DNA of 29,721 nt. Origin: JBBQZO01 sp038207625 (GTDB taxonomy: Bacteria; Pseudomonadota; Gammaproteobacteria; Burkholderiales; Burkholderiaceae_D). The DNA is taken from contig JBBQZO010000051.1 of NCBI GenBank assembly GCA_038207625.1, forward strand, positions 1 through 29,721. Reading direction: 5' to 3'. This document shows positions 17,309 to 25,027 of the stretch, piece by piece (the first letter of the stretch is position 1; each line of letters opens with the position of its first letter). The notes under the pieces were generated by a model. It did not search any database, was not told where the DNA came from, and saw only the letters and a program-made list of their open reading frames with translations. The position numbers and the translations under genes were made by a program.

Positions 17309-19882
17309 ATGGATGACAGCGCAAACAACGGCGAGAGCGGGGGCGACGACGATGCTGGGGCCGACCAGATGCACGCGCTGGCGCGCCGGCTCGGTGCGCT
17401 CGAAGCGGTGCTGGTGATCGAACGGCGCCTGCGCAAACTACACAAAGAAACCAGCGAAACGCTGCGCGCGCAACTGGCCGCGCAGACAGCGCTGGCTGCC
17501 CAGGCGCAGCAGGTCGCGCCGATGCAGCCAATCGCGCCGACGCAGCCAATCGTGCCGACGCAGCAGACCGACCTGACGGTGTTGCGCCTGCCGGAGCCGA
17601 GTCGCTTCGATGCCGACGCGACCATCCTGGCCAGCGCCGCGCCGGCGCGCTCGGCCAGCGCGCCGCTTCCGCTGCGCGACCGTGACGCGGGCGTGGCGGC
17701 GGCACTGGCGCCGGGGTTCGCGCTGTTCGAATACCGCATCGACGCCTTGCTGGGCCAGGGGGGATTTGGCATCACCTACCTGGCCACCGACGTCAATCTG
17801 AACGTCAAGGTGGCGATCAAGGAATATCTGCCGGCCAGCTTCGCCCAGCGCGCGGGCGACCATTCGGTGGCGCCGCGCTGGCCCGAGGACGTCGCGCTGT
17901 ACCAGACCGGGCTGGACAGTTTTCTGGTCGAAGCGCGCACGCTGGCCACGTTTCGCCATCCGAACATCGTGCGGGTGGGGCGCTTTTTCGAAGCCCACCG
18001 CACCGCTTACATGGTGCTCGACTACGAGCGCGGCGAGTCGCTGCGCGCGTGGTGGCCGCGCCATGCGGCGATGCCCGAACAGGACTTGCTCGGGCTGCTG
18101 CAGCCGCTGCTCGACGGGCTGGCGGTGGTGCATGCCAGCGGTTTTCTGCACTGCGACATCAAGCCCGACAACATCTACGTGCGCAAGGACGATGGCACGC
18201 TGGTGCTGCTCGACTTTGGCGCGGCGCGCCAGGCGGTCGGCGCCGCGCCCGGGCTGTCGGGCGTCGTCACGCCCGGCTACGCGCCGATCGAGCAGTACGC
18301 CGACGGCGCGCAAGGTCCGGCCACCGACCTGTATGCGCTGGGCGCGACGCTGTACTGGATGATCAGCGGCGCCAAGCCGCCAGCGGCGCCGCAGCGGCGC
18401 GACGGCAGCGCCAGCATGCAGCCTGCGGCGCAGGTCGGGCAGGGCCGCTACGGCGTGCCGTTCCTGCGCGCGCTTGACTGGGCGCTCGAGATCGATCCGG
18501 CGCGCCGCCCGCAAAGCGTGCAGCAGCTGATGCACAGTCTGTATGCCGACCATGCCGCCAGCCTGGTCTTGCAGGATGCGCTGCGGGTGGGAGAGGTCGA
18601 GGCCGGGCCGGGCCGACACAGTTGGCGCACCATTGTCGATACGCCCGGTCTGCTCAAGCGCCATGCGCTGCATCTGGGGCAGGCGCTGCTGCGCCCGGCC
18701 TCGTGGCCGCTGATGGTGAAGATGTCGCTGGCGATGGTGCTGGCGGCGCTGCTGCCGATGCTGATCACGGCCAATTACAATTTGAGCGGCTCGGTGACGG
18801 CGCTGTCCGGCGCCGAATTGCGCAACCTGGAACGGCTCGCGCAAAGCACCGCCGGGCGCGTCGGTCAGCTGCTGGCCGACAGCCGCCACCTGGCCAACTA
18901 CCTGGCCACCGACGACGATTTCATCGCCTATCTGCGCCAGCCCGACGCGCCCGGCAAAGCGGTCGTTGAGTCCAAGCTGGCCAAGCTGATTGCCACCAAT
19001 CCGGACGTGCATCTGATGTTCCTGATGGATGCCCAGGGCACCGCACTGGTGTCGAGTGAACCCGGTGTGGCCGGTGTCAATTTCAAGTTTCGCGAGTACT
19101 TTCAGCAAGCCATGCAGGGCCATGCTTTTACCACCGGCATGGTGGTCGGCGCCACTGAAGGCAAGCCGGGCGTGTATTACTCCAACCCGGTGTACGATGC
19201 GTCGCACAAGGTGATCGGCGCGGTGGTGCTGCGCATCAAGGGCGCCACACTGGCCACGATACTCGACGAGGTGCAGGACGGCGCCGGCCGGGTACCGTTC
19301 ATGATCGACGGCGACGGCGTGCTGATCCACCATCCGCGCGCCGACCAGCTGTACCACAGCCTGGGCACGCTGCCGGTGGCCGAGCTGGCGCATATCGTGG
19401 CCGACCAGCGCTTCCGGCGCAGCCAGATCGACAATTTGCACATGGACGCGCTGGCGCACACGCTGGTCGGGGTCACCCACGCCGGCAATATCAGCTATCG
19501 CTCGACCATCTCGGGCGTGGACGAACATGCCGGCTACGCGCCGGTGCGCGGGCACGACTGGGTGGTGGTGGTGAGCGAGCCGCGCGAACGCTTCGAGGCG
19601 CCGCTGCGCCACTTGTATCAGCAGGTGCTCTACAGCGTGGGCGCGGTCGGGCTGGTGTTTCTGGTGCTGGCGCTGCTGTTCGCCCGCTCGATCGTGCGGC
19701 CGGTGGCGCGTCTGACCGATGCGGCCAATGCGCTCAAGGACGGCGACTACGAGCGCGCCACCATCAAGGTCACCAGCGGCGACGAAATTGGCCGGCTGGC
19801 GCGCACCTTCAATGTGATGATCGACGTGCTGCGCCAGCGCGATCGGGAAAAGCGCCGCGGGCGCTCCGGCGCCGAGCGCTAG
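17309..19882 (+). CDS. Membrane Ser/Thr protein kinase fused to a periplasmic Cache-like sensor and C-terminal HAMP
   Basis: This is an 857-residue eukaryotic-type kinase with unusual architecture. A predicted helix (22-68) and a Pro/Gln linker precede the kinase domain (~140-410). That domain has Gly loop GQGGFGITY (149-157), ATP-binding Lys171, Glu208, a catalytic loop HCDIKPDN (281-288, Cys replacing the Arg of HRD), DFG at 302-304 and TPGYAPIEQY in the activation segment. A membrane helix at ~468-488, a long periplasmic region (~489-771) of double-Cache type and a second helix (~772-792) follow, ending in a HAMP (~793-845) with no output domain after it. The start at 17309 has no strong ribosome site. 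A 9-codon frame (GTG 17287, behind GGGAGG) ends just inside it and could couple translation. It is convergent with the GNAT gene, 10 bases away. Confidence 0.92.
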   Translation: MDDSANNGESGGDDDAGADQMHALARRLGALEAVLVIERRLRKLHKETSETLRAQLAAQTALAAQAQQVAPMQPIAPTQPIVPTQQTDLTVLRLPEPSRFDADATILASAAPARSASAPLPLRDRDAGVAAALAPGFALFEYRIDALLGQGGFGITYLATDVNLNVKVAIKEYLPASFAQRAGDHSVAPRWPEDVALYQTGLDSFLVEARTLATFRHPNIVRVGRFFEAHRTAYMVLDYERGESLRAWWPRHAAMPEQDLLGLLQPLLDGLAVVHASGFLHCDIKPDNIYVRKDDGTLVLLDFGAARQAVGAAPGLSGVVTPGYAPIEQYADGAQGPATDLYALGATLYWMISGAKPPAAPQRRDGSASMQPAAQVGQGRYGVPFLRALDWALEIDPARRPQSVQQLMHSLYADHAASLVLQDALRVGEVEAGPGRHSWRTIVDTPGLLKRHALHLGQALLRPASWPLMVKMSLAMVLAALLPMLITANYNLSGSVTALSGAELRNLERLAQSTAGRVGQLLADSRHLANYLATDDDFIAYLRQPDAPGKAVVESKLAKLIATNPDVHLMFLMDAQGTALVSSEPGVAGVNFKFREYFQQAMQGHAFTTGMVVGATEGKPGVYYSNPVYDASHKVIGAVVLRIKGATLATILDEVQDGAGRVPFMIDGDGVLIHHPRADQLYHSLGTLPVAELAHIVADQRFRRSQIDNLHMDALAHTLVGVTHAGNISYRSTISGVDEHAGYAPVRGHDWVVVVSEPRERFEAPLRHLYQQVLYSVGAVGLVFLVLALLFARSIVRPVARLTDAANALKDGDYERATIKVTSGDEIGRLARTFNVMIDVLRQRDREKRRGRSGAER

Positions 19883-19892
19883 CGCGCCCGCT

Positions 19893-20546
19893 TCAGTCGC
19901 TCAGCGGCACGCCATACACGATGTACCAGTGGCCGGCGTCATCCTGGCGGCAGGCGTAGCCGCGCAGGCCGGCCGCCAAGGCAAGTTGGTGCTGTGCGGG
20001 CTGCGCCACCGGCACCAGCGCGCGTTCGCGCCAAAGCTGCGCGCCGCTGTGCGCCTCGCGCCGTACCAGCAGACGTGGCACGCCGCCGTACAGGTTGGCG
20101 TAGCCGTGCACCGTGAAGGCCGCATGGAACAGCGCGCGCAAGCTGCGGATATTGTGCGGCGCGACCGTCGCGGCGACGCTGGGCCGGCCTAACTGCGCAC
20201 CGAGGCGCACGCGCTGCAAGATCGCGCCCACATGCAGGCTGTGGCCGCGCCATTCGGGCAGCGTGGCCGCGCCGTCGAGCACGCACAGCAGCGCCGGATC
20301 GGCGTCCAGCAGCGCGGCCAGCTGGCGCACGGCGTCCGAGTGCAGGCCCAGCACACCATATGCGACCATCGCGCCGTCATCGACAAAGCAGCCCAGCAGG
20401 CGGCCATCCTGCGCGCAATGACGCGCGAAATGCGCCAGCGCGTCCTGGCGCACCAGCGCGTTCGGGGCGGCGCCGGCGGCGCTGCGATGCACCGCCAGCG
20501 CCGCCGGCGCGTCGCTGCTTTCGCGCCAGTCCAGTCGCAGGCTCAC
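19893..20546 (-). CDS. GNAT-like N-acetyltransferase
   Basis: This 217-residue cytoplasmic protein reads like a GCN5-related acetyltransferase. A strand pair LLGCFVDDGAMVAYGVLGL is followed by the acetyl-CoA motif region around LPEWRGHSLHVGAIL (97-111), then VAATVAPHNIRSLRALFHAAF (124-144), the strand-then-Asn-helix pattern with which the fold usually ends. The substrate cannot be inferred. I chose GTG 20546 because it overlaps the upstream stop by four bases (GTGA); the frame extends further upstream but only as shadow sequence of the binding-protein gene. It is the last of a coupled four-gene set with the binding protein, MFS fusion and sensor. The family assignment is by pattern only and less certain than its neighbours. 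Confidence 0.68.
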   Translation of the reverse strand: MSLRLDWRESSDAPAALAVHRSAAGAAPNALVRQDALAHFARHCAQDGRLLGCFVDDGAMVAYGVLGLHSDAVRQLAALLDADPALLCVLDGAATLPEWRGHSLHVGAILQRVRLGAQLGRPSVAATVAPHNIRSLRALFHAAFTVHGYANLYGGVPRLLVRREAHSGAQLWRERALVPVAQPAQHQLALAAGLRGYACRQDDAGHWYIVYGVPLSD

Positions 20547-21535
20547 CGGATCACCTCGGCGTAGTTGATCACTTTCAGGGGCGGATAGCAGTCGAGCGCG
20601 CGCGCCACCGGCAGATTGACCAGGTACGAAAAACGCGCCAGCGTCTCGATCGGGATCGCGGCCGGCGCCACGCCCTGGCGCAGGATCAGCGCCGCCTTGT
20701 GCGCCGTCAGCGCGCCCACCTGGCGGTAGCCGCACACCAGCCCGAACAGCGCTTGCCCGTCACGCAGGGCGATTTCGGTGGCGGCGAAGGTGGGCAGGCG
20801 CAGCGCCAGCGCCGTCTGGGTGACCAGCTTGCGCTGCGCGGCGATGAAACTGTCCGGCCCCAGGTACAGCAGCTGCACGCCCTCGTGCGCCAGTTCGGCC
20901 AGCGCGTGCGGCAGTGCTGTCGCGCGTGCAGCACCCGAGGCGTCAAGCGGGAGCGCGCGCTCGATCAGTGTGAAGCTGTCGCGCCGCGCCGCCGCGCGCA
21001 GTTCGGCCACGTTTTGTACCGAATTGGGCTCGGCCGGGTTATACAGCACGCCGATGCGGCGAAAATCGCGGTAGGCGCGGATCGCGCTCAGTTGCTGGGC
21101 CAGCGGCACCAGGTGGCTGGTGCCGGTCAGGTTGCGCCCGGAGCTGCTGCGCGTGCGTACCAGCGCAGCGCCTTCGGGCGAGGCGACCATCGTGAACACG
21201 ACGGGAATGTCGCGCACGTAGCGTTGCAGTTCGGGCGCGTCGTAGCGCCCGACGACGGCCAGCGTGACCGGTGTGCCCCAGGTGTAGATCAGGTCCGCGT
21301 GCAGCGCGCGCGCTTCGGCGATCAGCGCCGGCAACTTGCCGATATCTTGCGCGACGTCCCGTTCGATGAACTCGACGTCGATGCGGTTGGTGCTGAAGTA
21401 GTCGCGAAAGCCCCGCTCGACGTCGGTCGCGCCGCGGTACAAGATCATGTAGATGCGCGGCGCGCGCGGCTGTGCCGGCGTGCGGGTGGCGGCCAGTGCC
21501 AGCGCTGCGGTCAGCCAACGGCGCCGCCCGTTCAT
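20543..21535 (-). CDS. ABC-type substrate-binding protein (ABC_sub_bind family)
   Basis: This 330-residue periplasmic solute-binding protein resembles the TrpX/ABC_sub_bind (PF04392-type) group. A signal peptide (MNGRRRWLTAALALAATRTPA) precedes two Rossmann-like lobes. Visible family features are LHADLIYTWGTPVTLAV, IPVVFTMVASPEGA, NLTGTSHLVPLAQQL, RIGVLYNPAEPNSV and LPTFAATEIALRDGQALFGL. No ABC permease or ATPase gene is near; instead it overlaps an MFS-sensor fusion by four bases (ATGA at 21532-21535) and the GNAT gene by four. It therefore may present a ligand to the neighbouring membrane sensors rather than to an importer. The fold is firm; the ligand is unknown. Confidence 0.88.
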   Translation of the reverse strand: MNGRRRWLTAALALAATRTPAQPRAPRIYMILYRGATDVERGFRDYFSTNRIDVEFIERDVAQDIGKLPALIAEARALHADLIYTWGTPVTLAVVGRYDAPELQRYVRDIPVVFTMVASPEGAALVRTRSSSGRNLTGTSHLVPLAQQLSAIRAYRDFRRIGVLYNPAEPNSVQNVAELRAAARRDSFTLIERALPLDASGAARATALPHALAELAHEGVQLLYLGPDSFIAAQRKLVTQTALALRLPTFAATEIALRDGQALFGLVCGYRQVGALTAHKAALILRQGVAPAAIPIETLARFSYLVNLPVARALDCYPPLKVINYAEVIR

Positions 21536-23496
21536 GGCCGGCTCCGGGTCATCGCAAACACCAGCGCAAACAGCAGCGAGCAGACCAGCGTAAACACGGC
21601 CATCAGCATGCAGGTGCGCGCCGCGCCGAAGGCGGCCAGCGACAAGCCGGCCAGCACCGGGCCGGCGGCCGCGCCCAGCCGTTCGATCAGGCGAAACATG
21701 CCCAGCACGGCGCCCTGGCCCAGTGCGGCGCCCTGCTGGGTGACCAGAATCAGCTGGGCCGAAATGCTCATCGCCTGGCCCACGCCGAGTAACAGGATGC
21801 CGAGCATGACGGCGTCGGCGTCGATCCCGAGCGCAATGCGCAGCAGGCCGGCGCCGCTGAGCATCCCGCCCAGCGCCACCATCGGCATGTAGATCCGATA
21901 GCGGTCGGCCAGACGCCCGAACAGCGGCGCCAGTGCCAGCGCGCTCAGGCCATACAACATGCTGTAGCGGCCGATTTCGGCCTTGCTGTGGCCCAGTTCG
22001 GACAGCAGCAACGGCACCAGGAAGATCAGGAAGCCGGCATACAGAAATTTGGCTGGCACGCCCGATAGCAGCGCCAGCGCCAGGAAGCGTGGCCGGCGCA
22101 GCAGGCCAGTGAGCGTCGGCGCCGGTGGCGCTGGCAGACGCCCGCTACGCGGTGCCAGCACGGCACCGGCCAGCAGCGCGGCCAGCAAGGCCACGCCGGC
22201 GCCCACCCAAAACACCATCCGGTAGCCGATCCGGTCGGCCAGGATGCCGCCGATGGCCGGTGCGCAGATTTCGGCCACCATGATCGCGCCGACAAATAGC
22301 GCCATGCCCTGGCCCTGGTCGCGCGCATCGGTGTTGTCGAGCACATAGCCCTGGCAGGCCATGAACATCAGCGCGTAACCGACGCCGGACAGCGCACGCG
22401 CCAGCAGCAGCACGCCATACTCGGGCAGCAGCGCCGTGCCGGCCAGCGCGCCGGCCACGCACAGCGCGCCGGCCATGTAGCTGCGGCGCCGGCCCAGCTG
22501 ATCCGACCATCGCCCGGCCGTGGGCATGGCCAAGGCCACGCTGAGCAGGAACACGGAAATGGGCAGGCTGGCGTGCATGCCGGCCGACAAGCCGGGCGCG
22601 GCCAGCGTGTTGGCGTATTGGGGCAGGAAAGGGCGCGCCAGCATTTCGGCAAACATAAACAGCAGGCACAGCACGCGCACCAGCACGACCCGCTGCGCCG
22701 GCGCCTCGCTGGCTACGCCATCCTCGCCAAAGCGGTAGCGTGCGCGCAGGCCGGCGAGCAGCGCGGGCGCTGCGGCGCGTGCGGGCGCACGACGGGCGCG
22801 CGCCGCCAGCCGTGCAAAAGCCTGGTTGATCGGCGCCGCCAGCCGGTTCAAGGAATCGCCCAGCGCCATCGACGAGCGCGCGGGCGCGCGCTGGCCGAAG
22901 TCGCCGGCGGCCATCGCCAGCATCAGCGCGACCAACTGGCGCAGCGGCGCCGTGACGGTGAGCGTGACGACGAACCACAGCACTTCGAATGCCATCAGTA
23001 CGCTGGTGAGCACCACGACGCCAAGGTCGTAGCGCAGTTCGCGCAGGCTGGTCGCGATGAACGCGCGCTCGACGCCCACATGCAAGCGCGCCACGCTGAC
23101 GCCGGCGCGCGCGATGTCCGCGCTGGTGTCGTCAAAACGCAGCCGTTCGGCCGGTGCGCCCGCGCTGCGAAACAGCTCCTTGCCGGCCATGTCGGTCAGC
23201 GTCAGGTAGGCGATGTCCGGGTTCTCGCGCACCACGTCGGTGAAGTACTCGTCCACACCGGTCAGGCGATCGAGCGCAATGCCATAGTCGAGCGCGCGGC
23301 CAAGTTTGAGCGACAGCGACAGCGCCACTGTGTGCGCCTTGCGCGCCAGTTCCGGGCGCAGGCGTTGCTCGGCGCTGGACCAGGCGTACAGCGAAATGGC
23401 CAGTTGGCCGGCCAGCAGTACCAGCAGCACCAGCATGAACAACTGGCGTACCGGTCGCCCATAGCGCTGGTGTGCGCTGCGCGCGTCAAGGTTCAT
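21532..23496 (-). CDS. MFS transporter with N-terminal periplasmic sensor and HAMP-like domain
   Basis: This 654-residue fusion begins like a chemoreceptor or histidine kinase: membrane helix 17-38, periplasmic sensor 40-155, second helix 157-182 and a HAMP-like linker ~183-235 (TAPLRQLVALMLAMAAGDFG). After a flexible Arg/Ala-rich linker it continues as a complete 12-helix major facilitator (~268-650) with motif A GRWSDQLGRRRS (328-339), a repeat of it at GRLADRYRIY, and GYALMFMACQGYVLDN. The gene overlaps the upstream sensor gene by 11 bases and the downstream binding-protein gene by four, so a single reading frame and tight coupling argue against an annotation artefact. The likely role is ligand-gated export or import across the inner membrane, or a transporter acting as sensor output. 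Substrate and direction are unknown. Confidence 0.88.
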   Translation of the reverse strand: MNLDARSAHQRYGRPVRQLFMLVLLVLLAGQLAISLYAWSSAEQRLRPELARKAHTVALSLSLKLGRALDYGIALDRLTGVDEYFTDVVRENPDIAYLTLTDMAGKELFRSAGAPAERLRFDDTSADIARAGVSVARLHVGVERAFIATSLRELRYDLGVVVLTSVLMAFEVLWFVVTLTVTAPLRQLVALMLAMAAGDFGQRAPARSSMALGDSLNRLAAPINQAFARLAARARRAPARAAAPALLAGLRARYRFGEDGVASEAPAQRVVLVRVLCLLFMFAEMLARPFLPQYANTLAAPGLSAGMHASLPISVFLLSVALAMPTAGRWSDQLGRRRSYMAGALCVAGALAGTALLPEYGVLLLARALSGVGYALMFMACQGYVLDNTDARDQGQGMALFVGAIMVAEICAPAIGGILADRIGYRMVFWVGAGVALLAALLAGAVLAPRSGRLPAPPAPTLTGLLRRPRFLALALLSGVPAKFLYAGFLIFLVPLLLSELGHSKAEIGRYSMLYGLSALALAPLFGRLADRYRIYMPMVALGGMLSGAGLLRIALGIDADAVMLGILLLGVGQAMSISAQLILVTQQGAALGQGAVLGMFRLIERLGAAAGPVLAGLSLAAFGAARTCMLMAVFTLVCSLLFALVFAMTRSRP

Positions 23497-24202
23497 GGCG
23501 CTCCTCGCTGCGCGTTAGCGCCGCGTCGGCCAGCGCCAGATCGGTGCGCGCCTGCGCAGCGCAGGCGAGTACGCGGGCGGCCAGCGCGGCATCGTCGTCA
23601 CTGCCAAGGCCAGCGTCGAGCGGACCATGGCAGGCTTCGATGCGGCGCGCGATGCGGCCCACCCCCAGCAGCAGCAGCAGCGCGCACAGGGCGGCGATCA
23701 CGCAGGCGGCCAGCCTGAGCCGGCGCGCCATGCCGTCCATGAATGCCGTGTGGGCGTGCCCGTCGTAGCGCAGCACGATGGTGCCGGCCTCGACGTCAAA
23801 ATTGTTGTACAGCGTGGTGCCGGCCAGGATCGCGTCGCCGCCGCGACTGAGCCAGTCGCGCCCCGTGTGTCGCTCCAGCGCCGCCACGCCGGCGCCGGCG
23901 TGAAACACCCGCAGGCCGGCCCGGTCGTAGACGCTGATGGCGGTGATGTCGCGGTCGTTGCGCACTTCGAAATCGATGGCCGCCTGCGCATTGCCCAGTT
24001 GCGCCACCGGCAAGCCCAGGTCCAGGCCCGTTTCCAGCGTGGCGCGCAGGTCGCCCAGCGTGTAGCGCAGGCGCGATTGCTCCACGTCGCCCAACGTGCG
24101 CTCGAGCTTGCCCACGTCGAGAAACACTGTCATGCCGATCGCCAGCGCGCAGATCACGATGATCGGGCCGGACAGCGTCAACTGCAATCGGACATTGCGC
24201 AT
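23486..24202 (-). CDS. Orphan two-helix membrane sensor protein without output domain
   Basis: This 238-residue protein has a membrane helix (12-29), a periplasmic domain (~31-160), a second helix (164-182) and only ~55 cytoplasmic residues, predicted helical and ending in RSEERHEP. The periplasmic part has an N-terminal helix and the pattern ETGLDLGLPVAQL ... ITAISVYDRAGLRVFHAG. This resembles the sensor of the adjacent MFS fusion (DYGIALDRLTG ... IAYLTLTDMAGKELFRSAG), so the two look paralogous. No kinase, cyclase or methyl-accepting part is present. The start is ambiguous: ATG 24202 opens directly onto the hydrophobic helix, while ATG 24268 adds 22 polar residues. It overlaps the MFS fusion by 11 bases. 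Its probable role is as a sensing partner of that transporter. Confidence 0.78.
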   Translation of the reverse strand: MRNVRLQLTLSGPIIVICALAIGMTVFLDVGKLERTLGDVEQSRLRYTLGDLRATLETGLDLGLPVAQLGNAQAAIDFEVRNDRDITAISVYDRAGLRVFHAGAGVAALERHTGRDWLSRGGDAILAGTTLYNNFDVEAGTIVLRYDGHAHTAFMDGMARRLRLAACVIAALCALLLLLGVGRIARRIEACHGPLDAGLGSDDDAALAARVLACAAQARTDLALADAALTRSEERHEP

Positions 24203-24304
24203 GGCATAGGCGTGGTGTGTGGGTGAGCCCGACCCTGGCTCATGTTCTTGCGTCAACAAGTGTAACATCGGCGCCCGGCCTTGGGCCAGCGCAGCGTGGA
24301 GCGG

Positions 24305-25027
24305 CTAAAACGCGTAGCCGATGCTGACAAGCAGCGTGCGCAGGCGCCCGGCGGCGTCCCCGGGGTAGCTAGTCTGGCGCCGCGTCACGCCCAGCAGGGC
24401 CAACTGCCACTGCCAATTCGCGTGCCCGAACCAGATGCCGATCTGGGCATCGGCGGCCGTGCTGGCGATGCGCTCACCATATTGGGCGCGCACGGCGCGG
24501 CCCACGCCCAGGTGGCCCAGCAGCTGCAGTTGCTCGCCCAGCGGGTAGCTGGCGTTGACCTCGCCATACAGGCCGTGCTGCTCGTGGCCCGGCGCGGCGG
24601 GCGCAACATACACTCTGGCGCTGATACGCTCGCCCGACAGACCGGCATACAGTTCGGTGTAATTGGCATGCGTGCCGCGCGGGTAGTGGCCATGCACGGC
24701 GCCCGCTTCCCAGCTCAAAGCCGACCCGATGCGGCGCGCATAGCCGGCATAGCTGATCAGTTGCGTGTCGGTCGGGCCCTGGTCTTGCGCGAGCCGGGTG
24801 GCCGACGCGCCGGCGTACCAGTTGTCGGCGCTGTCGTAGGCCAGGTTCAGTTGCGGTGCGGCGCGCGCGTCGCTGAGCGAGACGCCGCGGTAGCGGTAGT
24901 CGCTCAGCAGCGTGAACTTGCCGCTGAACTGTGCAAGCGCGGGATGGGCCAGCAGCGCCGCGAGCACGCCGAACCGGCGCGCCCAAGCCAGGGCGCTTGA
25001 CGCGCGCGCGCCCTTATCGGTAGTCAC
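24305..25027 (-). CDS. TorF-family putative outer-membrane porin
   Basis: This is a predicted outer-membrane beta-barrel of 240 residues. The signal peptide (hydrophobic FGVLAALLAHPALA, cut before QFSG) is followed by FTLLSDYRYRGVSLSDARAAPQLNL, the hallmark opening of the TorF/Gcw_chp putative porin family. Alternating strands such as WYAGASATRL follow, with a C-terminal aromatic residue (GYAF) as expected for barrel insertion. The start is uncertain: GTG 25027 (chosen) overlaps the peptidase stop by 14 bases, and ATG 25042 adds five residues; neither has a clear ribosome site, fitting coupled translation. It is the fourth gene after the sigma factor and may be an effector or target of that unit. 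Its channel substrate is unknown. Confidence 0.85.
   Translation of the reverse strand: MTTDKGARASSALAWARRFGVLAALLAHPALAQFSGKFTLLSDYRYRGVSLSDARAAPQLNLAYDSADNWYAGASATRLAQDQGPTDTQLISYAGYARRIGSALSWEAGAVHGHYPRGTHANYTELYAGLSGERISARVYVAPAAPGHEQHGLYGEVNASYPLGEQLQLLGHLGVGRAVRAQYGERIASTAADAQIGIWFGHANWQWQLALLGVTRRQTSYPGDAAGRLRTLLVSIGYAF

Noticed and set aside
17438..19612. Minus-strand open frame of 724 codons opposite the kinase
   Set aside because: It is antisense to a recognised kinase-Cache protein and has no family pattern of its own.
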